DNA of 64,000 nucleotides from WHSW01 sp963767285 (lineage in GTDB: Bacteria > Actinomycetota > Thermoleophilia > Solirubrobacterales > 70-9): the NCBI GenBank assembly GCA_963767285.1, contig CAVYDJ010000004.1:248001-312000 (forward strand), read 5' to 3'. The notes under the pieces are model-generated. The model saw only the letters and a list, made by a program, of their open reading frames with translations, had not been told where the DNA came from and did no database searches. The first letter of the stretch is position 1, and each line of letters starts with the position of its first letter. Of the stretch, positions 10,167-21,169 are shown one piece after another. The position numbers were made by a program, and so were the translations under genes.

Positions 10167-10646
10167 GTGGCCCGTGAAGCGCTGATCACCAAAGAGGGGC
10201 TGGACAAGCTGAAGTCGGAGATCGAACATCTCTCGACCGTCAAGCGTCGTGAGGTCGCCGCCCGGATCAAGGAGGCCCGCGAGTTCGGGGACATCGCCGA
10301 GAACTCCGAGTACGACGATGCGAAGAACGAGCAGGCTCTGCTCGAGCAGCGGATCGCCCAGCTCGAGGAGCGGCTGCGGCGGGCGAACGTCGTCGACGCG
10401 AAGCAGGTCGACCTCGAGAAGGTCGGGGTCGGCGTCGTGGTCCACGTCAAGGACCAGAAGTCGGGCGATTCGCGCAAGTTCTCGATCGTCGGGCCGACCG
10501 AGGCGAACCCCGCCGAGCACAAGCTCTCGCACGAGTCGCCGATCGGCAAGGCGCTGCTGGGCCACAAGCGCGGCGAGATCGTCAGCGTCGACGTCCCGCG
10601 CGGGCCGAAGAAGAAGCTCAAGATCACCAAGATCGAGGCGGCCTAG
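10167..10646 (+). CDS. greA: Transcription elongation factor GreA
   Basis: Rescues backtracked RNA polymerase by stimulating transcript cleavage through the secondary channel. The N-terminal coiled coil (about residues 8-78) carries the acidic tip motif REFGDIAENSEYDDAKNEQ. The C-terminal FKBP-like domain ends with ESPIGKALLGHKRGE. At 159 aa it is full length. The GTG follows a purine-rich AGGGAAGAGG leader, one of the few genes here with a long 5' UTR and a Shine-Dalgarno. Followed by lysS after 26 bases. Confidence 0.96.
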   Translation: MAREALITKEGLDKLKSEIEHLSTVKRREVAARIKEAREFGDIAENSEYDDAKNEQALLEQRIAQLEERLRRANVVDAKQVDLEKVGVGVVVHVKDQKSGDSRKFSIVGPTEANPAEHKLSHESPIGKALLGHKRGEIVSVDVPRGPKKKLKITKIEAA

Positions 10647-10672
10647 CGCCTCCGCCGTCTAGGCTCGCCCGC

Positions 10673-12148
10673 GTGGCAGAGTCCGAGGACCAGCAGAGCG
10701 AACCGAGCGTGCTCGCCGAGCGGCGGGCGAAGCTCGAGCGCCTGCGCGACGCCGGGGTCGAGCCGTTCCCTCACGACTATGAGGGCCGCACCGAGATCGC
10801 GGCTGTCCGCGAGGCCCACGAGGGGCTCGAGGACGGCGAGGAGACCGACGCCTCGTACAAGGTGGCCGGCCGGATCGCCGCCCGCCGCGGCCAGGGCAAG
10901 GCCGCCTTCCTCGACCTCGTCGACGGCAGCGGCAAGCTCCAGATTCACGCCCGCCGCGACGTGCTGGGTGACGAGGCCTTCGACCGCCTGGTCGGCCTCG
11001 ACCTCGGCGACATCGCCGGGGTCGAGGGGACCGCGTTCAAGACCCGCCGCGGCGAGCTCTCGCTGCAGGCGACCGGCGCGACGCTGCTGGCAAAGAGCCT
11101 GCGCCCGCCGCCCGACAAGTTCCACGGGGTCAAGGACGTCGAGCTGCGCTATCGGCACCGCGAGCTCGACCTGATCGCGAACCCCGAGGCCCGCGAGCTG
11201 TTTCGCAAGCGCGGCCTGACGATCACCGCGATCCGCGAATGGCTCGACGCCGAGGGCTTCGTCGAGGTCGAGACGCCCGTCCTGCAGCCGCTCTACGGCG
11301 GCGCGCTGGCCCGCCCGTTCACCACTCACCACAACGCGCTGGACCGCGACCTCTACCTGCGGATCGCCACCGAGCTGTATCTGAAGCGCCTCATCGTGGG
11401 CGGGATCGATCGCGTCTACGAGCTCGGCAAGGACTTCCGCAACGAGGGGATCTCGTTCAAGCACAACCCCGAGTTCACGATGCTCGAGTGGTACGAGGCC
11501 TACGCCGACTACGAGGATGCCGCGCGGCGGTTCGAGGCGCTCGTCGCCCAGGTCGCCGAGCGCGTCAACGGGACGACGAAGATCGAGCGCGACGGCGTCG
11601 AGATCGACCTCGCGCCGCCGTGGGACCGCGTCACGTTCCGCGACGCGATCCGCGAGCGGACCGGGATCGACATCCTCGAGCACCCGACGCGCGAGGCGCT
11701 CGCAGAGGCGATGGATTCCGAGGTCGGGCCCGGCGAGGGCTGGGGCAAGCTCGTCGACGGCCTGTTCTCGAAGGAGGTCGAGCCGACCCTGATCCAGCCG
11801 ACGTTCGTCATGGACTACCCGGTCGAGATGTCGCCGTTCGCCAAGCGCCATCGCGGCGACGAGCGCCTGGTCGAGCGCTGGGAGCCGATCGTCGGCGGGA
11901 TCGAGATCGGCAACGCCTTCACCGAGCTCAACGACCCCGACGAACAGCGGCGGCGCTTCGAGCAGCAGGCGGAGGAGCTGCGCCGCGGCGACCAGGAGGC
12001 CCAGCCGTTCGACGAGTCGTTCATCGAGGCGCTCGAGTACGGGATGCCGCCGACCGGCGGCGTCGGGCTCGGCGTCGACCGCCTCGTGATGCTGCTCACC
12101 GGCGCCAAGAGCCTGCGCGAGGTGCTGCTGTTCCCGGCGATGCGTTGA
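10673..12148 (+). CDS. lysS: Lysyl-tRNA synthetase, class II
   Basis: Charges tRNA-Lys. N-terminal OB-fold anticodon domain (about residues 60-150) and a class II catalytic core with motif 2 around FRNEGISFKHNPEFTMLEWY near 253-272 and motif 3 GVGLGVDRLVMLL near 466-478. At 491 aa it is normal. The GTG has TAGGCT (10660-10665) seven bases upstream, so it can be transcribed as a leaderless mRNA independently of greA. Confidence 0.96.
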   Translation: MAESEDQQSEPSVLAERRAKLERLRDAGVEPFPHDYEGRTEIAAVREAHEGLEDGEETDASYKVAGRIAARRGQGKAAFLDLVDGSGKLQIHARRDVLGDEAFDRLVGLDLGDIAGVEGTAFKTRRGELSLQATGATLLAKSLRPPPDKFHGVKDVELRYRHRELDLIANPEARELFRKRGLTITAIREWLDAEGFVEVETPVLQPLYGGALARPFTTHHNALDRDLYLRIATELYLKRLIVGGIDRVYELGKDFRNEGISFKHNPEFTMLEWYEAYADYEDAARRFEALVAQVAERVNGTTKIERDGVEIDLAPPWDRVTFRDAIRERTGIDILEHPTREALAEAMDSEVGPGEGWGKLVDGLFSKEVEPTLIQPTFVMDYPVEMSPFAKRHRGDERLVERWEPIVGGIEIGNAFTELNDPDEQRRRFEQQAEELRRGDQEAQPFDESFIEALEYGMPPTGGVGLGVDRLVMLLTGAKSLREVLLFPAMR

Positions 12149-12152
12149 GCCG

Positions 12153-12497
12153 TTGACGCTGGCGGCGACGATCGCGGCTGCGATCGCGCTCGGCGCCTCG
12201 CCGCCGGCGTGTGATCCCGGCGCCGCCAACTGCGAGACCGCGGCCGGAACGGTTCTCTACGTCGAGCGCGTCGACCCGGACGGCGACGGGGACGCGCACT
12301 TCGTCCTGGCAAGCGACGAGTCGATCACCGCACCCGGGATCTCGGTGATCGACGTCGCCCGCGAGCTGCGCCCGCACCCGCTCCCCGGCCCGGGCGACCT
12401 GGTCGCGGCGGCGGGTCCCGTCTACCCGGGCTCCTACGGCCAGAGCCAGATTCAGGCCCTACTGGTGGAGGCGGTTCTGACCGATCGGGGGACTTGA
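12153..12497 (+). CDS. Small exported protein of unknown function
   Basis: A 114-aa protein starting at TTG four bases after lysS. A short hydrophobic N-terminus (TLAATIAAAIALGASPPAC) resembles a minimal signal peptide and is followed by a Cys pair in ACDPGAANC. The remainder is beta-rich, with VLYVERVDPDGDGDAHFVLAS and a GPGDLVAAAGPVYPG segment that could be a small OB-like or Ig-like fold. Family unknown. The acidic DPDGDGDAH stretch may bind calcium (inference). Confidence 0.6.
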   Translation: MTLAATIAAAIALGASPPACDPGAANCETAAGTVLYVERVDPDGDGDAHFVLASDESITAPGISVIDVARELRPHPLPGPGDLVAAAGPVYPGSYGQSQIQALLVEAVLTDRGT

Positions 12498-12521
12498 CCG
12501 GGCCAACACCCGGTGTACGGT
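12494..12521 (+). promoter_or_regulatory. Promoter of the caspase-like gene, with a dyad in the spacer
   Basis: TTGACC (12494-12499) and TACGGT (12516-12521) are separated by 16 bases. Transcription would start within about three bases of the ATG at 12531. The perfect dyad ACCGGG-N6-CCCGGT (12497-12514) fills the space between the two elements, a typical repressor position. Confidence 0.55.
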
Positions 12522-12530
12522 TGAACCGGG

Positions 12531-14711
12531 ATGGTCACGCGGTCTGCACGGAAGGGGGCCGCCCTCGCGGCGACGACGCTCACTGCCGCATTCCTGCTGC
12601 TCGCGCCGCCACCGGACGCCGGCGCGATCTCGTCGAAGCAGGCCGACGAGATCGCGATCAAGGCCCTGAAGCCTCAGAAGCAGGGCGACGGCGTGGCCCT
12701 GTTCGCCGAGCCGAAGGTGCTCAGGAAGGGCACGGTCGTGGGGGCTACCGGCGTCGATGGCGAGCTCGGGAACGGGGCGACCGATGCCCCGGGCACCAAG
12801 CTCGACGGGAAGGCATACCTCTACTGGCTCGACCTCGACTACGCCGCGATGTTCGAGCACCCGAGCACGCTGCTGCTGCTCGACAAGAAGACGGGCAAGC
12901 GGATCGAGCGCCGCGACATGCTCTGGGAACCGCTGATCGACGGGCGTCCGCCGTCGTTCCTGGCCTCTGCGCAGGCCTATCAGGACGACCGGTACCAACT
13001 CTACGTTCGCCATGAGTCGTTCAAGGAGCCGGACGCGCCCCGTCCGCTTGCGGCCCGTCAGCCGGCGGCTCCCCGCGCTCCACCCGCCGGGACGTTCGCC
13101 AGGGACTGCATGGTCATGATCGGCGACACGAAGGGACGGCTCACCAAGGGGAACTTCGTGGCCTTCGGCAAGTGGGCGACGAGCGTCGACCTCAAGCACA
13201 CGACCGCCACCACGGTGGGGGATCTGGAGGGCAAGGTCAAGGCCTACGTCGAGGGGGGCTGCAAGGACGTCTTCATCTACGTGACCGGCCACGGCAACCC
13301 GCCGCCCGACTGGGTCGACGAGCACGGCCACCACCACACGGGCGGCCGGCCGGGCGTTCAGGGCGACCCGGGGGTCGTGATCACGCCCCAGCACCTCGAG
13401 GACATCCTCAAGCGGTATCCGCACATCGAGTTCAAGATCAAGATCGACAGCTGCTTCTCGGGCCGCTTCGCGACGCTGAAGGACAACAAGAACCTCCGCG
13501 TGCTCGAGCTCTCCTCGGGTCCGGAACAGACATCGAAGGGCTACGACCCGAATGCCGAGGTGGAGAAGAAGAAAAAGAAGAAGACCGTGAAGGTCAAGTG
13601 GAGCACGATCGCCGACAACCCCGACGGGGCATCGGAGTTCACCAACGGCGACATCCACGGGCTGACCGCCTGGGGTGAGTCCACGACCGAGATGACGCAG
13701 AACCCGGGCCTGGAGGGAGCGATCGCCCGCTCGCTCGTTCTCGGTGTCGACTTCAACTACACGACCTACAAGGGCAACACGATCACCAAGCCCGAGGTCT
13801 ATACGAACCCGGCACTCGATCACGCGCCAACGCCCAAGATCGAGTACGGCCCGAAACCGACGCTCGTCAACCAGCCCGTGCAGTTCGACGGGACGGGCTC
13901 GACCGACATCGACGGCGACATCCAGACGTACCAGTGGGACTTCGGCGACGGGACGACCAGCTCGAGCTCGGTGCCCACGCACACCTACACCGCGACGGGG
14001 ACCTACACGGTGCGCCTGACCGTCACCGACGCCGACGGCAACTCGCGGTCGGCGACCGAGACGATCACCGTGACGACGGTCAACCAGAGCCCGACCGCGG
14101 CCTTCACCTTCTCGCCCAACAACGCGCCGACCGGCCCGAAGGCGGGCCAGACGATCACCTTCGACGGCTCCGGATCGACCGACGACGGGACGATTGCGAG
14201 TTACTCGTGGAACTTCGCGGCCCCTCCGCTGCACGGGGGCGGCGGGCAGCCGAGTTCGCCCAGCGCCACCGGTCCGACGCCGACGACGACGGTGAGCTTC
14301 GACAAGCCGGGGGTCTATCCGGTGACGCTCACGGTCACCGACAACAACGGGGCGTCGCAGATCGAGACGCACAACGTCTTCGTCAGCGGCCCGGGACCCA
14401 AGGACGCGACCCTGACCGATATTCCCTGTGACCTGTCACCCCCGAGCTCCGGCTTTGTCGACATCAACATCCCCACCTACGCCCAGAATCCCACCGCGAT
14501 CGTCCAGGCGCAGCTGAGTGGTTGCCCGGGCCGGACGGTCGTCATCGACAGCGTCACGGTCGTTCCGGGGCCTGTCACCCCCGAGGCGGGCGGGACGGTC
14601 GTCGACGAATGGGGCCAGCAGAAGAACCACCTGCACATCGTGTTCCACGTCACAGCTGGGGGCACACCGATGACGACGGGCAGCGCGACCTTCAGGGCCA
14701 ACTGGAACTAG
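12531..14711 (+). CDS. Exported caspase-like (clan CD) protein with two PKD domains
   Basis: A 726-aa secreted protein. Signal peptide at about residues 1-32 (RSARKGAALAATTLTAAFLL). The central domain (about 185-400) has the clan CD pair: His254 in IYVTGHGNPP and Cys308 in KIDSCFSGRF, 54 residues apart, matching metacaspase/orthocaspase spacing and the DSCxSG motif. A Lys-rich run near 344-354 follows. Two PKD domains follow (about 430-518 and 520-622, with WDFGDGTTSSSS and LTVTDADGNSR type motifs). The last 100 residues form a further beta domain. Catalysis is inferred from the dyad. The promoter looks leaderless and possibly repressed. Next to a sialidase-like lipoprotein. Confidence 0.75.
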   Translation: MVTRSARKGAALAATTLTAAFLLLAPPPDAGAISSKQADEIAIKALKPQKQGDGVALFAEPKVLRKGTVVGATGVDGELGNGATDAPGTKLDGKAYLYWLDLDYAAMFEHPSTLLLLDKKTGKRIERRDMLWEPLIDGRPPSFLASAQAYQDDRYQLYVRHESFKEPDAPRPLAARQPAAPRAPPAGTFARDCMVMIGDTKGRLTKGNFVAFGKWATSVDLKHTTATTVGDLEGKVKAYVEGGCKDVFIYVTGHGNPPPDWVDEHGHHHTGGRPGVQGDPGVVITPQHLEDILKRYPHIEFKIKIDSCFSGRFATLKDNKNLRVLELSSGPEQTSKGYDPNAEVEKKKKKKTVKVKWSTIADNPDGASEFTNGDIHGLTAWGESTTEMTQNPGLEGAIARSLVLGVDFNYTTYKGNTITKPEVYTNPALDHAPTPKIEYGPKPTLVNQPVQFDGTGSTDIDGDIQTYQWDFGDGTTSSSSVPTHTYTATGTYTVRLTVTDADGNSRSATETITVTTVNQSPTAAFTFSPNNAPTGPKAGQTITFDGSGSTDDGTIASYSWNFAAPPLHGGGGQPSSPSATGPTPTTTVSFDKPGVYPVTLTVTDNNGASQIETHNVFVSGPGPKDATLTDIPCDLSPPSSGFVDINIPTYAQNPTAIVQAQLSGCPGRTVVIDSVTVVPGPVTPEAGGTVVDEWGQQKNHLHIVFHVTAGGTPMTTGSATFRANWN

Positions 14712-14795
14712 GGCTGCGTCTTCAGGTCCAGGTGATCGGGCGCCGCGACCGCGCGAGGCCGACGCGGATATGGTGGTGGGCGGAAGGCACTCGAA

Positions 14796-16550
14796 GTGGC
14801 TCGGCGGGAAGGCGCGCGCGTGAGGTTGCTTCAGAGGATCGGAGCCGGAGTCGGGCTCGTCGTCGTCGCGGGCGCGATTCCGGTCGCGGCGGCACTCTTC
14901 GGCTGCGTCTCGCAGGCAAGTGGCGACGTTCGCGTCACGCGCGACGACACGTCCGGCAGCTACGACGCGGTGGCCGGGCCCGAGGACTCGATCTCGGAGG
15001 CCTGCGCGACGAGGCGCCGCCAACAGGTCGAACCGTCGGTCGCGGTGAACCCCCACGATCCACGGGTGATCGCGGTCGGAGCGATGGACGCCTGCATCGC
15101 GGTACGCAGTCCACTGCCGTTGCCCCAGGCACAGCATTGGCTCGGCCTCTACCGCTCGTTCGACGGCGGGGCGTCGTGGAAGGCGAGCCTGCTCCCCGGC
15201 TACGCGGACTACCCGACGGGCGAGACCAAGGGCTGCGAGCAACAGGCCGACTCGACGCTCTCCTTCGACCGTGCAGGGCGCCTGTTCTACGGCTCGCTTT
15301 GCCCGGTCTTCGCGGGCGCCTCACCGCGAGACTTCCGGATCGCGGTCTCGATCTTCGATCGCGACGGACGCCGATACCGGCGGACGACCAGGGTCGATCT
15401 TCCGGTCGGAAAGGAGGCGGATGGCTCATTCGGCTCCGACAAGCCGAACCTCGCCGTCGACCAGGGCGCCGGACGCTACGCCGGGAACGTCTACGTCGCC
15501 TGGTCGCACTGTCTCCGCATCGGACCCTCCCCGTGCAGTCGCTACCAGGACGACGCGGTTCTCCGGGTGGCGCGTTCCACCGATCACGGCCGAAGCTTCG
15601 ACACGCCAATCACGATCAAGACTCCGAAGCTGCCCCTTCCGTTCTTCGCGGATGTCGCGGTCGGTCCGAACGGCATCGTCTACGTGACCTTCAAGGTCGA
15701 CCGGAGGCCGGGCCAGGGATCGCCCGAGATCTGGCTCGCGAGATCCGTCAACGGTGGACGTTCATTCTCGCCGGCGCGACTGGTGCAGACGATCGAGCCA
15801 TTCGACTCCTCTCAGTACAGCGGATCGGTGAGCGACTGCGGCGACGGGAGCTTCAGCTGTCCGGGTGGCTTCGACTTTCCGGTCTTCCGCAGCTTCTCGG
15901 CGATCACGGCTGACGACAGCGGTGTCCACCTGGCCTGGGGTGCTCGCGCGGTCGACGGTCAGGGCCAGATCTTCGTACGCAACTCGCCCGACGGGGTCCG
16001 CTGGCCGACCCCCGCCGTGGCGATCGATCCGGTTCCCAGTGGCCATCAGTGGTGGCCGGACATCGCTTCGGCCGACGGGGTGATCAGCGTCGTGTTCCTC
16101 GACTCGCGCGGCGATCCCGCCTACGCCCCCGGCCTACCGCCCGGCAATACCGCCGCAGGCACCAGCTCCGGCCCGGCCGTCGACGCTTACGTCGCCCAGT
16201 CCTCCGACGGAGGCGAGAGCTGGCAGGAGCAGCGGCTCAGCACGGTCACGAGTGAGCCGAACTTCGAGACCTATCTCGACGCCAGGCTGCCATGGCGCGG
16301 CGACTACATGTACGTGTCCGCCGTCAAGGGCGCAAGCTTCGCCGTCTGGCCCGACTCTCGCGATGTCGTCGCCGGCGACGACACACGGGCGGACAGCGAG
16401 GAGAACGGCTTCGACGTCTTCGCGCCGTGCGGATGGGCCCCGGACACCGTCACCATCACCGGCGCCTACACCGCGCCCCCGCCCACGGATCCCTGTCTCG
16501 ATCAGGGAGGACTCGACCTCAACGTCTACGGCGCGGCCCTGCCGGACTAG
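14796..16550 (+). CDS. Exported sialidase-fold (BNR/Asp-box) protein, possible lipoprotein
   Basis: A 584-aa protein with an N-terminal hydrophobic segment ending in ALFGC, so Cys37 may be lipidated (an imperfect lipobox). Four Asp-box turns are visible: SFDGGASWK, STDHGRSFD, SVNGGRSFS and SSDGGESWQ, spaced as blades of a six-bladed beta-propeller. The arginine triad of true sialidases cannot be assigned by eye, so glycosidase activity is unproven. GTG start with GGAAGG at 14782-14787. Its stop shares CTAG with the stop of the convergent membrane-protein gene. Confidence 0.78.
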   Translation: MARREGARVRLLQRIGAGVGLVVVAGAIPVAAALFGCVSQASGDVRVTRDDTSGSYDAVAGPEDSISEACATRRRQQVEPSVAVNPHDPRVIAVGAMDACIAVRSPLPLPQAQHWLGLYRSFDGGASWKASLLPGYADYPTGETKGCEQQADSTLSFDRAGRLFYGSLCPVFAGASPRDFRIAVSIFDRDGRRYRRTTRVDLPVGKEADGSFGSDKPNLAVDQGAGRYAGNVYVAWSHCLRIGPSPCSRYQDDAVLRVARSTDHGRSFDTPITIKTPKLPLPFFADVAVGPNGIVYVTFKVDRRPGQGSPEIWLARSVNGGRSFSPARLVQTIEPFDSSQYSGSVSDCGDGSFSCPGGFDFPVFRSFSAITADDSGVHLAWGARAVDGQGQIFVRNSPDGVRWPTPAVAIDPVPSGHQWWPDIASADGVISVVFLDSRGDPAYAPGLPPGNTAAGTSSGPAVDAYVAQSSDGGESWQEQRLSTVTSEPNFETYLDARLPWRGDYMYVSAVKGASFAVWPDSRDVVAGDDTRADSEENGFDVFAPCGWAPDTVTITGAYTAPPPTDPCLDQGGLDLNVYGAALPD

Positions 16551-17791
16551 GGCCGGGTCTTCAGGTCCAACACCAAGTCGGCGGCGTAGGCGTCGAGCGC
16601 CTCCGCCGATGCCCCCGGGGCCGAGACGTCGAACTCGGCGGTCGCGGTCGGGCCGGTCGGGCCGGCAACGAGGGCGATCGAGTCGCCGCGGGTGGAGCCG
16701 TCGCCGGTGACCAGCAGCGAGCCGCCGATGCCGTCGAAGGTCCCGGTCATCACCCGGACCGGGTTGCCGGGCAGCTCGGCCTTCGCGTGGGCCGCGGCAA
16801 ACGCCGACGGGTCCTCGAAGCGCAGCCCGCGCGCCTTCGCGTACTGCTGCCAGAAGCCCTCCTCGGCGAGCTTCTTGGAGGTGCCGTTGATCTGGCTGCG
16901 CAGCGCGAAGTAGCCGATCACCACGAAGAGGATGAGCTGGTAGACGATCACTGCCCGGCCAGGGTTCGGCAGGTTGAGCAGCAGCCCGTAGATGCCGCCG
17001 CCGATGATGTTGACGGCGAGCATCCAGAGCAGCGTCATCGTCAACGCGATGAAGTAGGTCGAGGGATGGCGGACGAGGCCCTCGCGGAACTGCGACCGGG
17101 TCGAGGCGACGTCGGTGGGTGGGCTGGCGAACGTCGTCCCGGCGAGCATCGACTCGACCAGACGGTCCTGCGGCTTGCGCTTTGGCTTCGCGGCCGAGCG
17201 CTGTGCGCCGCCCGAGTCGACCTCCTCCAGGCACTCCTCGCGGATTGTCGTCGCGATGTGCACCGCGTCCGCGGCAAGGGTGGCGAGATCGGACTCCTTC
17301 GACAGGTAGCCCTCGCGCGAGACGCTGAGGACGCCGTCGGCGAGCTCCCAGGCGAAGTCCTCGGGGTTGCGGGAGAGCCACTGGGTGAACGCGGGCGAGA
17401 AGAGCTCGGCCAGCCACGCGTCGTTGACCCCGTCGGCGGCGAGCAGCCTGCCGCCGCCGTCGAGCCTCACCTGCTTCGAGCCGGCGATGAGCGCGAGGCG
17501 CTCGCGGGCGCCGAGATAGGGGGCGAACCCGATCGACTCCGGGATCCGCAGGACCGCGGCGGTGCGCTTGACCGTGTGCGTGGTGTCGTCGGAGCGGTAG
17601 GTGTAGGTGAGCCGGCACACCGTCCCGGGCTCGCCGGCGGCCAGCTCGCCGGTCGCCGTGCCCTCCTGCTTGAGGTCGTCCTCGGACAGCAGCCCGCCCT
17701 TCGCCGGTAGCTCGACGCGGTCGGCGAACGCGAGCCCGTGCGCCCGCGCGAACTCGGCGACCGGATTCTCGTACTTGGCCCCCGCGCTCAC
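16547..17791 (-). CDS. Conserved membrane protein with a duplicated domain
   Basis: A 414-aa protein of unknown function. Two membrane segments sit in the middle (about residues 248-275, STYFIALTMTLLWMLAVNII, and 283-305, AVIVYQLILFVVIGYFAL). The soluble flanks seem related: EFARAHGLAFAD with VELPAKG near the N-terminus parallels QYAKARGLRFED with KAELPGN after the membrane part, each followed by a Gly-rich strand region. This suggests an internal duplication facing one compartment. The GTG is supported by TACATT on the bottom strand (17798-17803), six bases upstream. Confidence 0.75.
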   Translation of the reverse strand: MSAGAKYENPVAEFARAHGLAFADRVELPAKGGLLSEDDLKQEGTATGELAAGEPGTVCRLTYTYRSDDTTHTVKRTAAVLRIPESIGFAPYLGARERLALIAGSKQVRLDGGGRLLAADGVNDAWLAELFSPAFTQWLSRNPEDFAWELADGVLSVSREGYLSKESDLATLAADAVHIATTIREECLEEVDSGGAQRSAAKPKRKPQDRLVESMLAGTTFASPPTDVASTRSQFREGLVRHPSTYFIALTMTLLWMLAVNIIGGGIYGLLLNLPNPGRAVIVYQLILFVVIGYFALRSQINGTSKKLAEEGFWQQYAKARGLRFEDPSAFAAAHAKAELPGNPVRVMTGTFDGIGGSLLVTGDGSTRGDSIALVAGPTGPTATAEFDVSAPGASAEALDAYAADLVLDLKTRP

Positions 17792-17875
17792 GCCGGAAAT
17801 GTATTCGCCCGCAACTTGCGTCGCCGGGGGCCGTTTTCAGGCACGGCACGTGCGGGGACCGGGGAGGCGCCCCGA

Positions 17876-17881
17876 TATACT
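17876..17881 (+). promoter_or_regulatory. Possible clpC -10 element in the 229-bp intergenic region
   Basis: TATACT stands out in GC-rich DNA between the divergent membrane-protein gene and clpC, but has no convincing -35. It would give a leader of about 130 nt containing GGAGG (17908-17912) and an 18-codon open frame at 17939-17995. I see no recognisable CtsR or HspR site. Confidence 0.35.
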
Positions 17882-18020
17882 GGCCACTCGCCGTCGTCGA
17901 CAAACCGGAGGTACTAATCCCGCGGCACAGTGCGGCCGATGAAGTGGATAAGTGCTCCCGGCGCTGTCGCGTCCCCCGGCGCAGCTAGAACTTAGGTAGG
18001 CATACGAGGCGGAAGAGAAG

Positions 18021-20630
<2,610 letters not shown>

Positions 20631-20681
20631 GCAAGCGTCGCTGACCAATCTCCGGTGGTGCCCGCGGGTAGGATCATCGTG

Positions 20682-21164
20682 ATGCCCAGGGGGATCGCAG
20701 TACTCATCGTCGGCGCAGCCGTGCTCGCTGGTCCGGCTCTCTCGGCGGGCCAGGCCGATCCCGGCAAGAGCGGCCGCGTCAAGTTCGTCAAGCGGGCCGA
20801 CCGGATCTGCCAGCCCGCCCGCGACGACGCGAAGGGGAAGATCGACCACGGGGTCCGGCTGCTGCAGAAGAAGCACCCGAGGATCCGCCGCGCCGGGCGG
20901 CACTTCGTGGCCGCCTGGCGGGCGATGCGCGACGCATACCACGAGGTCGATGATCTACATCGGCCGGACGGTTACCGCAAGCAGCTCGCCCGTTGGCTGC
21001 GCGGCGAGCTCCATGCGACCCGAGTCGGGGTGCGTTCGGCGATCTGGCTCAAGCGCAGCCACTTCTACAAGGCCCGGCGCCTCGCCCACCGGGCCGAGGT
21101 GCTCGAGCAGAACGCGGCGCGGATCGTCCGCAACTTCGACTTCGACGACTGCAAGCCCCTCTAG
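20682..21164 (+). CDS. Small exported helical protein
   Basis: A 160-aa protein with a signal peptide (RGIAVLIVGAAVLAGPALSAG) followed by a strongly basic, helical mature chain. The motif FVKRADRICQPARDDAK near the mature N-terminus and a final FDDCKP give two Cys residues likely to pair. Short secreted proteins with an N-proximal AD-x-IC pattern are frequent in Thermoleophilia (recalled, not searched). Start at ATG 20682 rather than GTG 20655 or 20679 because TAGGAT (20669-20674) is seven bases upstream. Function unknown. Confidence 0.72.
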   Translation: MPRGIAVLIVGAAVLAGPALSAGQADPGKSGRVKFVKRADRICQPARDDAKGKIDHGVRLLQKKHPRIRRAGRHFVAAWRAMRDAYHEVDDLHRPDGYRKQLARWLRGELHATRVGVRSAIWLKRSHFYKARRLAHRAEVLEQNAARIVRNFDFDDCKPL

Positions 21165-21169
21165 GGGAG

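Noticed and set aside
13558..13590. Lysine-rich run in the caspase-like protein as a slippery frameshift site
   Set aside because: The A-rich stretch encodes KKKKKK but the frame continues correctly into PKD domains on the same frame.
12459..14372. 637-codon antisense frame over the caspase-like gene
   Set aside because: No recognisable protein features and no start signal; explained as a GC shadow.
17939..17995. 18-codon frame upstream of clpC
   Set aside because: Too short to test; its Shine-Dalgarno spacing is poor and a leader-peptide role has no supporting pattern.
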